Below, piece after piece: positions 27,040 through 34,805 of a DNA stretch of 64,000 bases (the stretch's first letter is position 1; each line of letters begins with the position of its first letter). The translations under genes were made by a program, and so were the position numbers. This DNA is from Apibacter muscae (GTDB lineage Bacteria > Bacteroidota > Bacteroidia > Flavobacteriales > Weeksellaceae). The notes beneath the pieces were generated by a model. The model had not been told where the DNA came from. It made no database searches and saw only the letters and a program-made list of their open reading frames with translations. The stretch spans positions 1-64,000 of the forward strand of contig NZ_SELG01000033.1 of the NCBI RefSeq assembly GCF_007845635.1. Direction: 5' to 3'.

Positions 27040-29106
27040 TTATCCTAACTTTTTATTTGATAATCCTAAGTTTTTAACCAAATTAGATAAGTTTCCTAGT
27101 GTACTTTGATCTTCTGTTCCTGCATTTTGTTGCATTTTAAAGATCAAGGAAGCTATACTCAAGTTTTTAATATCTTCGGAGGATATATTAAATTTTTCAG
27201 CAAAATGTCGAATCCTCTCATGTAAATCTCCTTCTCCATTCCCATCTCCTAACAAAGATTCTTTTATTTCAGTAATCGTTTTACTTTCTTCTACTAATTT
27301 GTCAAATCCTTTGGCTCTGGATATTTGGTTTACTATATTTTCAAAGAAGGTAGATTCTCCTCCCACAATATCAATTTTGGCTGTTTTCATGGCTTCTCCT
27401 AGTACTTGGGCTTGTGCATCTGCTATGTCTTTTTGTACGTGGATATGCGCTAACTCTACTTCTTTTTCTTTTTGTAATTTCAGCTTAAACTCTTCGTGAT
27501 CTTTTCCTACCCCGTCTAGCTTTTTCATTGCTTCGGCTTTCTCTGTAATTCCTTCCGCTTCTGATAATGCTTTTTGTTTAATCACTTCGGCTTCGGCTAA
27601 ACCTTCTTTACGTTTAGCTTCGGCTTTAGCTTCAATACCTTGGGCTTCAGCCTTGGCTGTTCTTTCTATAATTCCTGCATCTACGATTCCTTTTTGCTCA
27701 TCAGCTTCTGCTTTGGCTTTTATTACTTCCGCTTCTGCTAATCCATAGGTAGCATCTTCTTTGGCTTGGGCTTCTGCCAATATTTTTCTTGCTTCTGCTT
27801 GTTTTAAAGAGGCTTCTTTTTGGGCTTCTGCTTCTATTAGTAATCGTTGTGCTTTTTCTTCTTCTGCTTTTTTCTGAGCTTCTGCTTCTTTAACCGTTTT
27901 TATTAAATTTTGTTCTGCCTCTTGACTTGCTGCTATTATTCCTGCTTTTTTCTTACGTTCTACTTCTCGAAGTGCTTCTATGTCTTTAACGTTTTGTTGT
28001 TCTTCTACTACCCCCTTCTCTAGTTGTACTCTTTCTCTAATTACATCTTGGATATTCTTTTTCTCTTCTTCTACCACTTTTTCTTTATTGATTTGTGCAA
28101 GGGTAACAATTCTTTCTCTTTCGGTTTGTTCTAAAGAGCGGTCTTTCTCTACTCTTTCTGTTTCTACAGCATCCGTTCTTTCTTTATTTTTAGCGGCAAT
28201 AATAATCTGACGAAGTTTATTTTCTTCTTGTATAGCTAAACTTTCCTCTGTGGAGATGCGTACAGTCTCAGATTTTAATCTTTCCTCTTCTCTTACTTTC
28301 TGTATTTCTGCTTCTTCTCTTGATTTTATGTTATCTATCTCTCTTTTCTGTTTTTCTTCTTTTTCTGCTAACTGTCTTTCAAGTTCTAGAATTGCTTCTC
28401 GGGCTTCTACGTCTTGTTTTTTAATGACCTTCTGTTCGTCTCTTCTAATTAAATTGGCATTAATATTTTGGGCAGCAGTTAATTCTGTTATTTTTTTAAT
28501 CCCTTCGGAATCTAATATGTTTTGAGGATCTAAATAACTTAAATTGGTTTGCTCTAAATAATCAATAGCACAATCATCTAAGTTATATCCATTTAAGTCT
28601 TTTCCTATTATGTTTAAAATTTCATCTCTAAATTCTCTTCGGGCTTCATAAAGTTCAATAAACTCAAACTTTTTACCTACTGTTTTTAAGGCTTCAGAAA
28701 ATTTAGCTTCAAAAATATTTTTTAATGTTTCTACTTCACTTGCTCTTTCACAACCTAGAGTTTGGGCAACATTAATTACATCATCCACAGATTTATTTAC
28801 ACGAATAAAGAATGCTACTTTTATATCGGCTCTAATATTATCTTTACATATTAATCCATCTTTTTCCAAGCGCTCAATTTGTAATTTTTTGACTGAAATA
28901 TCCATAATTTCCATTTTATGGAATACAGGAATAACATATATTCCTTTATTGAAGGCTACTTTAGTTCCTCCTACTCCTGTCCTAACAATTGCTTTTCCCT
29001 GAGGGATTTTTTTGTAAAATGAGGCTAATATTGCTAAAAATAAGAGAGCTATAAACAAAAATGCTCCTACGATTATGGCTACAATACCACCGATTCCAAT
29101 ACTCAT
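27040..29106 (-). CDS. YqiK-like flotillin (SPFH/band 7)
   Basis: The 688-residue protein has an N-terminal membrane segment (about 6-30), an SPFH domain (about 33-210) and a very long coiled coil rich in Glu, Lys and Ala (about 215-560) with recurring EAEAQKKAE-type units. A C-terminal domain of about 120 residues follows. Flotillins form large oligomeric cages or microdomains at the membrane. E. coli YqiK is the nearest well-known counterpart but is shorter. The gene follows the YqiJ-like gene by 23 bp, the same order as yqiJ-yqiK in E. coli. The proteins probably form a membrane complex with PspA and the AAA ATPase. Confidence 0.88.
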   Translation of the reverse strand: MSIGIGGIVAIIVGAFLFIALLFLAILASFYKKIPQGKAIVRTGVGGTKVAFNKGIYVIPVFHKMEIMDISVKKLQIERLEKDGLICKDNIRADIKVAFFIRVNKSVDDVINVAQTLGCERASEVETLKNIFEAKFSEALKTVGKKFEFIELYEARREFRDEILNIIGKDLNGYNLDDCAIDYLEQTNLSYLDPQNILDSEGIKKITELTAAQNINANLIRRDEQKVIKKQDVEAREAILELERQLAEKEEKQKREIDNIKSREEAEIQKVREEERLKSETVRISTEESLAIQEENKLRQIIIAAKNKERTDAVETERVEKDRSLEQTERERIVTLAQINKEKVVEEEKKNIQDVIRERVQLEKGVVEEQQNVKDIEALREVERKKKAGIIAASQEAEQNLIKTVKEAEAQKKAEEEKAQRLLIEAEAQKEASLKQAEARKILAEAQAKEDATYGLAEAEVIKAKAEADEQKGIVDAGIIERTAKAEAQGIEAKAEAKRKEGLAEAEVIKQKALSEAEGITEKAEAMKKLDGVGKDHEEFKLKLQKEKEVELAHIHVQKDIADAQAQVLGEAMKTAKIDIVGGESTFFENIVNQISRAKGFDKLVEESKTITEIKESLLGDGNGEGDLHERIRHFAEKFNISSEDIKNLSIASLIFKMQQNAGTEDQSTLGNLSNLVKNLGLSNKKLG

Positions 29107-29129
29107 ACTATTTAGTTTTTATTTAAATT

Positions 29130-29894
29130 TTAATTTTGTTCTAGAGAAATTTCTCGTGTTACGAAATATACTTTTTTGTCTTTGGATTCATCTGTTATTA
29201 TTACTGAATCTCCGTAATTTATTTTTTCGCCTGAATGACTGATAACGTTTAATTTTATGGGATTTTTTTCTATAATAAATTCTGCACTTCCTAGTTTTTC
29301 ATGTTCAATGGTTGAAAACATTCTTCCTCTTCTTCCCAAAAATTCTATTTTATCCTCGCCCTGATAACCTGTCTTTTTTAAGAATTTAGCTAATGGATTT
29401 GTCACTATTTTTGTTAGGAAAATTCCGATTAGAAAACATGGAATTAATATAATTATTGATTTCCAGCCCCAATTGCCTACCATAGTTATTTGCGTTGTTA
29501 TTAAACTTCCTGCCCATGTAAAAAACTTTAAAGTAGATAACACTAGCATAAATGGTACTTTTCCAACATTCATAAATTTAAGAAAACGTACAAACCAATG
29601 ATCTCCAGTTTCGTGTGAGGTATCGGTCTCAGATTTTTCATGATACGTATGCGGTTCTGCTACATCTTTGCCTGTGGAAGCATGCGTATTCGCGTCTACA
29701 TCAGAATCAGGCTCAACGGCTGTATTTACATCTAGATCGGTTTCAACAGGTCCATCAAAATCCAATCCGAAATCAAAGCTATCCAGCCCTACCCCCAAGA
29801 ATGCGAATATCCAATAGATGAATATAACAACCATAAAGCCGGACATAATTGCATTAGACAAAGGATAAAAAAGACTATGAATAATTTCTGGCAT
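29130..29894 (-). CDS. YqiJ-like OB-fold membrane protein
   Basis: The 254-residue protein has a hydrophobic N-terminal helix (about 15-36), a long acidic Asp/Thr/His-rich linker (about 40-95), two to three further membrane helices (about 110-165) and a C-terminal OB-like beta domain (about 185-250, containing GRRGRMFSTIEHE). This layout corresponds to YqiJ/NfeD-like partners that act with flotillins. The acidic linker is longer than expected for YqiJ. It lies between pspA (48 bp) and the flotillin gene (23 bp). Confidence 0.78.
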   Translation of the reverse strand: MPEIIHSLFYPLSNAIMSGFMVVIFIYWIFAFLGVGLDSFDFGLDFDGPVETDLDVNTAVEPDSDVDANTHASTGKDVAEPHTYHEKSETDTSHETGDHWFVRFLKFMNVGKVPFMLVLSTLKFFTWAGSLITTQITMVGNWGWKSIIILIPCFLIGIFLTKIVTNPLAKFLKKTGYQGEDKIEFLGRRGRMFSTIEHEKLGSAEFIIEKNPIKLNVISHSGEKINYGDSVIITDESKDKKVYFVTREISLEQN

Positions 29895-29942
29895 TTAAAT
29901 ATTTTGAGTTAGTTTTAATATTATTAAATTAGAAAATATATT

Positions 29943-30644
29943 TTATAATTCTAATTTTCTTTTTATCTCTTCTAAATCTTGATTTACTTTTAAAGAGTCC
30001 CCTCCAATAGCGCGATCTATGGCTTCATCTACTGAGATATTCTTATTGGCAAGTGTTCCATATGCTTCTGCTAGTGCCTCGTCATCGGCTACTTTATTTC
30101 TCATTCGTTCCAGCATATTCATAGTGCCGTCATTATCTACTTGCGCCATTTGCTTATTCACCTCTTGGGTTGCTTTACTTACTTTAACTCTGGCTTTAAG
30201 TATTCTAAGTTCATTTTCCCATTTATTTATATTAAATTTTAATATATCTATATTGTTGCTCATGTTTTCCACCACTCGATCGTGTTGGGTCTTTTCGGCT
30301 GTTAGAATCTCGGCCTCGCTAAGCAAACGAGCTTTTAAGGTGAGCGCTTCTTTTGCTAATTTTTCAGCCTGTTGAGGATCTAAATCTCCGTTTTTTGCCT
30401 TGGTCATTAATAATATGGCTTTAGCTTCGTATTCTTCTGCATCCTTGTTCTTTTTAGATATATCATTGTTTGTACGAATGGCTAAGGCTTTAATTTTGGC
30501 TAAGGCTTCTAAACTATTTTCTAAATCTGCTTTCATTTCTCGAATCCCTTGTTCTGTCATTCGAACTGGTTCTTCCATCTTATCAATTACTGAATGAATT
30601 TCCGCTGATCCTATGCGTAAAAGTCTTTTAAAAATATTGCTCAT
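29943..30644 (-). CDS. pspA: PspA/IM30 family protein
   Basis: The 233-residue, almost entirely alpha-helical protein matches the PspA/Vipp1 family (ESCRT-III-like), which coats and protects damaged inner membranes. The N-terminus begins IFKRLLRIGSAEIHSVIDK, which corresponds to the amphipathic membrane-binding helix. The rest is coiled coil, with the conserved VNKQMAQVDNDG and late LERMRNKV stretches. It is the first gene of the operon with YqiJ-like, flotillin and DUF3686-ATPase genes. No PspF-type sigma54 activator or obvious TAnnTTTG box is seen upstream. Confidence 0.88.
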   Translation of the reverse strand: MSNIFKRLLRIGSAEIHSVIDKMEEPVRMTEQGIREMKADLENSLEALAKIKALAIRTNNDISKKNKDAEEYEAKAILLMTKAKNGDLDPQQAEKLAKEALTLKARLLSEAEILTAEKTQHDRVVENMSNNIDILKFNINKWENELRILKARVKVSKATQEVNKQMAQVDNDGTMNMLERMRNKVADDEALAEAYGTLANKNISVDEAIDRAIGGDSLKVNQDLEEIKRKLEL

Positions 30645-30752
30645 TTAATTATTTTTTATATTATGAATTTAATAAAATTTTAGTTACTAAATTTTATAAC
30701 GTATAGAAATAATAAAAATTTTACAATGAAATTTAAATTTTAGTAAGATTTT

Positions 30753-32048
30753 CTAAAATAACATTTTCCCTTTTGATACTAAAGATTTTACAGCAGATAG
30801 TCTTGATACCGCCTCAGCAGAACAAGAAGCATCTACAACCACCCAATCTGCGGGATCTCCAATCTTAGGCCATGCTCTCTGTCCTTTATTGTTTAACGGT
30901 AAAACATCCGTGGTAGCAATTCTTAGACATCTTGATAATTCAAACTCAGTTCTATACCCGTACATTTGTGCTAATAAATTGGCTTTTTGTAATATACTTC
31001 CGGTTCCGAAGGTATCCCAATGATCTATGATACTATCGTTACCTGTTCTAACTTTTACCTTGTGTTCATACAAGGCAGGTATAGGCATTCGAATGGATCC
31101 TATAGGTAAGGTGGAAACAATACCCACTTGAGCTTCTGCTAATTTATCAGATAAATCTCTTAATTGTGTATTATTTAAATTCGCTAAAACATAAGCGTGA
31201 CTGATATATGTTTTCCCTTTTAATTGAGGGTTCTCATTTACTTTTTGAGTGATATATTCTACGGTTTTTATACCAAATTCATCCATATCGTGCAAGTGAA
31301 TATCTACTCCTTTATTATAATCTAAGGCTAATTGAAATATAAAATCCATGGTTTTTTCAATACTACCATCCAAAGAATGTGGATCTAAACCTCCAATGAA
31401 ATCTATATCCATTTGAGCGACTTCTTTCATTAATGGTGCTGTTGGAGTATAGAATATCCCATGTTGTGGAAAAGCTACCGTTTCCGTAAAGAACATTCCT
31501 TTTTTATTCTCTAGGGCTTTGTTTAAATTTTCTAAAGATTTAAATCCGGATGTGGGTTCAATGTTAAAATGATTTCTAGCGAATGCAACTCCATGGGATT
31601 GCAAAAGTTCAATAATTTTTTCTGCTTTGTAAGTAGAATTTTCCAATATAGCAGGCATATTTTTTTGCTCTAACTTTATCATTTCTCTTACTCCTCCATT
31701 TCGTTTTTTAGCTGCTTTCCATGGCTCAGTGTAATTGGTTTTATCTAGATGGATATGCATATCCTTAAAAGGCGGTAAAATCAGCTTTCCCATAACATCT
31801 ACAGCTGATACCTCGGGTTTATTTTCTTCAATTTTAGTTATTATACCATTTTCTGATTCTATATAAAACAATTGAGTTTTAGTATTACAAACTTCTCCGT
31901 CCTCATCGTACTCAAACCCTACTTCCAAACGCACATTTTTCCAAGACTGTTTATTCAATTTAATATCTTTCTCTTTTCTTTCATTTTTATTAAATTCAGG
32001 CCTAGAACTCTTTTGAGCAATTGTATTTTCATCAGTAAATGAATTCAT
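30753..32048 (-). CDS. Amidohydrolase, cytosine deaminase-like
   Basis: The 431-residue protein belongs to the metal-dependent amidohydrolase superfamily. The beta-strand 1 metal site DMHIHLDK lies at about residues 95-102, followed by further ligands in HLHDMDEF (about 250), ISHAY (about 280) and HWDTFG (about 342). The arrangement resembles CodA-type cytosine/isoguanine deaminases. The start was placed at the ATG at 32048, since the longer frame would need a TTG at 32093 and an unnatural hydrophobic leader. It stands alone; the true substrate is uncertain. Confidence 0.8.
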   Translation of the reverse strand: MNSFTDENTIAQKSSRPEFNKNERKEKDIKLNKQSWKNVRLEVGFEYDEDGEVCNTKTQLFYIESENGIITKIEENKPEVSAVDVMGKLILPPFKDMHIHLDKTNYTEPWKAAKKRNGGVREMIKLEQKNMPAILENSTYKAEKIIELLQSHGVAFARNHFNIEPTSGFKSLENLNKALENKKGMFFTETVAFPQHGIFYTPTAPLMKEVAQMDIDFIGGLDPHSLDGSIEKTMDFIFQLALDYNKGVDIHLHDMDEFGIKTVEYITQKVNENPQLKGKTYISHAYVLANLNNTQLRDLSDKLAEAQVGIVSTLPIGSIRMPIPALYEHKVKVRTGNDSIIDHWDTFGTGSILQKANLLAQMYGYRTEFELSRCLRIATTDVLPLNNKGQRAWPKIGDPADWVVVDASCSAEAVSRLSAVKSLVSKGKMLF

Positions 32049-32400
32049 AATTATTCGTTTTATTTCTATTAAATATAAAATTAATTTAAACAAATAACTA
32101 AAATTTTTATCATTTTCCTTTCAATATTTCTATAAAATATTTTTATCCGTATATCAATTGATATATACCCCAAGGGCTTATAACATAGAATTTCTACGAA
32201 TAGTTCAGGTTCGTACTAAAAATATCTAATCTTCATAGTTATATTTTATAATAGCATAAAATATAATTATATACCTATATCATAGGAATACATATAACAT
32301 TTATTATTTTGAATAAAGATTTTTTATACCATTTTGAAGTAATATTGCAAATCTTTTATATTAATTTTATTAGATTTGTCGTATTAAAAAAATATAAATT
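32049..32400. other. Intergenic region upstream of amidohydrolase and lipoprotein
   Basis: A 352-bp AT-rich divergent region. It contains the plus-strand promoter at 32345-32378, a short palindrome (around 32153-32166) and no convincing reading frame. No promoter box for the minus-strand gene was found. Confidence 0.5.
32345..32378 (+). promoter_or_regulatory. Promoter for the 307-residue lipoprotein
   Basis: TTG at 32345-32347 and TAGATTTG at 32371-32378, spaced by 23 nt, fit the Bacteroidota consensus. The ATG at 32401 lies about 16 nt after the likely start point. Confidence 0.6.
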
Positions 32401-33324
32401 ATGTTTAACAAAAAAAATTCCTTGATTTTACTAGCGTCAATTGGATTATTATCATTTACAATTTCCTGCTCAAATGACGATAATGCTCATGCTTCAACAA
32501 CTACTCCAGAAATAGTTCCCCCTGGTGTTCCTGTTCTTTCTGAACATATTTGGTTATCTACGGAAGCGTTTGACAACAATAAAAATTTATTCGACTTGAA
32601 TAATTCACCCGTATCTACTTATTCTGGATATACTTATTATAAACCCGATGGAACATTTAGAGTTGTTGATGCAAACAACCAAACTAAACTATTTGGTACT
32701 TGGTCTTTAATTGAAAACAATACAAAAAAACAGTTAGCTATTTATAAATCAAATAATACTATTAATCCAGATGAAAATATATATAACATTGAAGCCGATA
32801 AAATTTTTGATATAGTTGCTCTAAATAATTCATTATTTACCTACAGAATTAATGACGATACAAACCCTGGTAAATATTATGATTTAGTTAATAGAGTAGA
32901 TAATCATGCTGAACCTAAAACCCCAGCGGAGGTTTTAGCTACTGTAAATTGGAAAACAGATAAAGCTATTAATCTAAACACCGGAGTTGAATTAAAATTA
33001 AATGATTACCCAGCAACCGTAAATTCAGGCAATAGTTATTTTATAAATTTAAATTCTAATGCTTATTTCCCTAAAAATAAAGACGGAAATTATGTCAATG
33101 GTAATTTTACTATATCTAGTTTTACTGATAAAAATGAAATCGTTAAATATGGCGATTGGTATGTATCTTTAGATGGTAAACTTTTAACCACTTACCTTAA
33201 AAATCCACAAGGTGAATTTGAAGGTATAAGAAAAGCTGTTATTGTTGAGTTAAATGAAAATAAATTTATATTTGAAGAGAATATAAATGGCGAAATTATA
33301 AGATTTGAGCAAGTTCCTTTATAA
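32401..33324 (+). CDS. Hypothetical lipoprotein
   Basis: The 307-residue protein has a lipoprotein signal (LLSFTISC) followed by SNDD, the acidic-type sequence after the Cys that favours surface export in Bacteroidota. The rest seems to contain two similar beta-rich halves, each with a KYGDWYVS/LFGTWSL-like strand, reminiscent of lipocalin-type lipoprotein domains (inference). It has its own promoter and a strong terminator. No link to the retron downstream is evident. Confidence 0.7.
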   Translation: MFNKKNSLILLASIGLLSFTISCSNDDNAHASTTTPEIVPPGVPVLSEHIWLSTEAFDNNKNLFDLNNSPVSTYSGYTYYKPDGTFRVVDANNQTKLFGTWSLIENNTKKQLAIYKSNNTINPDENIYNIEADKIFDIVALNNSLFTYRINDDTNPGKYYDLVNRVDNHAEPKTPAEVLATVNWKTDKAINLNTGVELKLNDYPATVNSGNSYFINLNSNAYFPKNKDGNYVNGNFTISSFTDKNEIVKYGDWYVSLDGKLLTTYLKNPQGEFEGIRKAVIVELNENKFIFEENINGEIIRFEQVPL

Positions 33325-33343
33325 TTAAATCTAGTGATTCTCA

Positions 33344-33379
33344 AAAAAAGACCTTAAGTAATTACTTAAGGTCTTTTTT
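33344..33379 (+). terminator. Terminator after the lipoprotein gene
   Basis: A perfect 16-bp stem (33344-33359 with 33364-33379) with AATT loop and T-rich right arm. It insulates the retron RNA from the upstream gene. Confidence 0.88.
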
Positions 33380-33536
33380 AATTCCCACTTTTCAAATATT
33401 AATATTTACAAATAGTACTTTCTAGAAGGTATCAATCCAAATATCACGTATCATTGAAAATCAATTCTGCTTAATTTTTTCTAATAAATCTTAGAATTAC
33501 ATTCTCAAGTTTATTTTATAACTAAAATAAAAAACC

Positions 33537-33544
33537 TACTTTAG
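33537..33544 (+). promoter_or_regulatory. Possible promoter box for the retron RNA
   Basis: TACTTTAG is one base off TAnnTTTG and is placed so that transcription would begin near 33551, the first base of the a1 repeat. No clear -33 element was seen. Confidence 0.35.
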
Positions 33545-33550
33545 CATTTC

Positions 33551-33705
33551 AGAGGATGAGTTAAAATTTAGCAAGAAAGAGGTGTAGTCGCCTCGTTGGT
33601 TCATGCCTTTTTCTGAGATTCAGTAATAACTTCGATTTATTACCTGAACCTTTCAGATTCTTAGGTATAAATCCAAGTATTACTGAAAGTAAACGCTCAT
33701 CCTCT
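33551..33705 (+). ncRNA. Retron msr-msd non-coding RNA
   Basis: This 155-nt region has the full retron layout. The a1 repeat AGAGGATGAG (33551-33560) is perfectly complementary to a2 CTCATCCTCT (33696-33705). A TTAGC placed after a1 gives the expected branching guanosine at 33571. An msr hairpin follows, with stem 33579-33584/33589-33594 (one G-U pair) and loop TAGT. The msd is a long imperfect hairpin: 33619-33645 pairs with about 33663-33687, beginning with a perfect 10-bp outer stem (33619-33628 with 33678-33687), with two bulges, one mismatch and a loop of about 17 nt. The RT gene begins 17 nt after a2. Folding was done by eye; the exact ends of the reverse-transcribed DNA are not known. 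Confidence 0.85.
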
Positions 33706-33722
33706 CTTTATTTATTTAAAGA

Positions 33723-34805
33723 ATGAATACAATCTTAGTCGTATTCTTTATAGTTTTAGTAATATGGTTATTGTTTCGTCTTCTGAACTTTGACGGAAAT
33801 AATGTTGATGTTGAAAAAAAAGAGAATGGCTCTGTCTTAAAAGCTAAAAAACAAAGTTTCTTAGCCCGTATATTTTCTAAACCTTTACCTTACGACGATG
33901 AAGCTATAACTTGGTGTGCCAATTTCTTAATTATTGATAAAAACACATTGATCAGCATATTAAGAAACACTTCTGCCTATTATAGCCATTTTAAACTAGC
34001 TAAAAGAAGTGGTGGCTATCGAACCATATCTGCTCCTAATGAAGCATTGTTAAATATTCAGAGAATTATCTATAAACGAACTTTATTAACTGTGAATATA
34101 CACCCTGCAAGTATGGGATTTCGTAAAAATTTTTCGGTTACACATAACGCTAAAGCCCATTTAGGAAATAATCATATTTTAAAAGTTGATCTTTTTGATT
34201 TTTTTGGTTCAATAAAAAAAGATAGAGTAATAAAAACTTTTGAGAAAATTGGATACCCTGTAAATATATCCCAAGTTTTAGCTGAATTGTGTACTTTAGG
34301 TGGAAAACTTCCTCAGGGTGCGCCAACAAGCCCTACTCTTAGCAATATAATTGCCTTTAATATGGACATAGAATTAGCTTCCATTGCTCAGAAAAATAGT
34401 TTGAGATATACTCGTTATGCTGATGATCTGACTTTCTCAGGGACTGATATTGCTTTTGAACCTCTACTTACTGATATTGATGTAATAATAAGAAAAGAAA
34501 ATTTTATAATACAAAGGAAAAAAACTCGCTTCTTGACAGAAAAGAAACGAAAGATTGTTACCGGTATCTCTATAAGTTCCGGTGAAAAGATGACCATACC
34601 CAGAGCTAAAAGAAGAGAAATCCGAAAGAATATGCATTACATATTAACCAAAGGTTTAGTCGAACATCAAAGATTTAGGGGTTCAACAGATCCTGTTTAC
34701 CTTCAACGATTAATGGGGTACCTCAATTTCTGGCTCATGGTAGAACCTGAGAATGAATATGTAAAAAGGTCGATTGCAGCATTAAAAAAACTGAAGATTA
34801 CATGA
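33723..34805 (+). CDS. Retron reverse transcriptase with N-terminal transmembrane helix
   Basis: The 360-residue protein is a retron-type RT that would reverse-transcribe the adjacent msr-msd RNA into multicopy single-stranded DNA. Retron hallmarks are present: NAKAH at 142-146 (NAxxH motif), catalytic Asp156 in KVDLFDFFGSI, QGAPTSPTLSN, YADD at 232-235, and VTG at 279-281. The unusual part is the N-terminus: residues 3-23 are a strongly hydrophobic helix (ILVVFFIVLVIWLLFRLL) followed by a charged linker to about residue 55, suggesting membrane anchoring. No other in-frame ATG occurs before the RT domain, so the helix is not a start-site artefact. No separate effector gene lies on the same strand. 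The last 8 bp overlap the convergent HheA-like gene. Confidence 0.92.
   Translation: MNTILVVFFIVLVIWLLFRLLNFDGNNVDVEKKENGSVLKAKKQSFLARIFSKPLPYDDEAITWCANFLIIDKNTLISILRNTSAYYSHFKLAKRSGGYRTISAPNEALLNIQRIIYKRTLLTVNIHPASMGFRKNFSVTHNAKAHLGNNHILKVDLFDFFGSIKKDRVIKTFEKIGYPVNISQVLAELCTLGGKLPQGAPTSPTLSNIIAFNMDIELASIAQKNSLRYTRYADDLTFSGTDIAFEPLLTDIDVIIRKENFIIQRKKTRFLTEKKRKIVTGISISSGEKMTIPRAKRREIRKNMHYILTKGLVEHQRFRGSTDPVYLQRLMGYLNFWLMVEPENEYVKRSIAALKKLKIT

Noticed and set aside
32049-32093. Longer amidohydrolase reading from 32093
   Set aside because: It depends on a TTG start and adds a hydrophobic leader not expected in this cytoplasmic enzyme.
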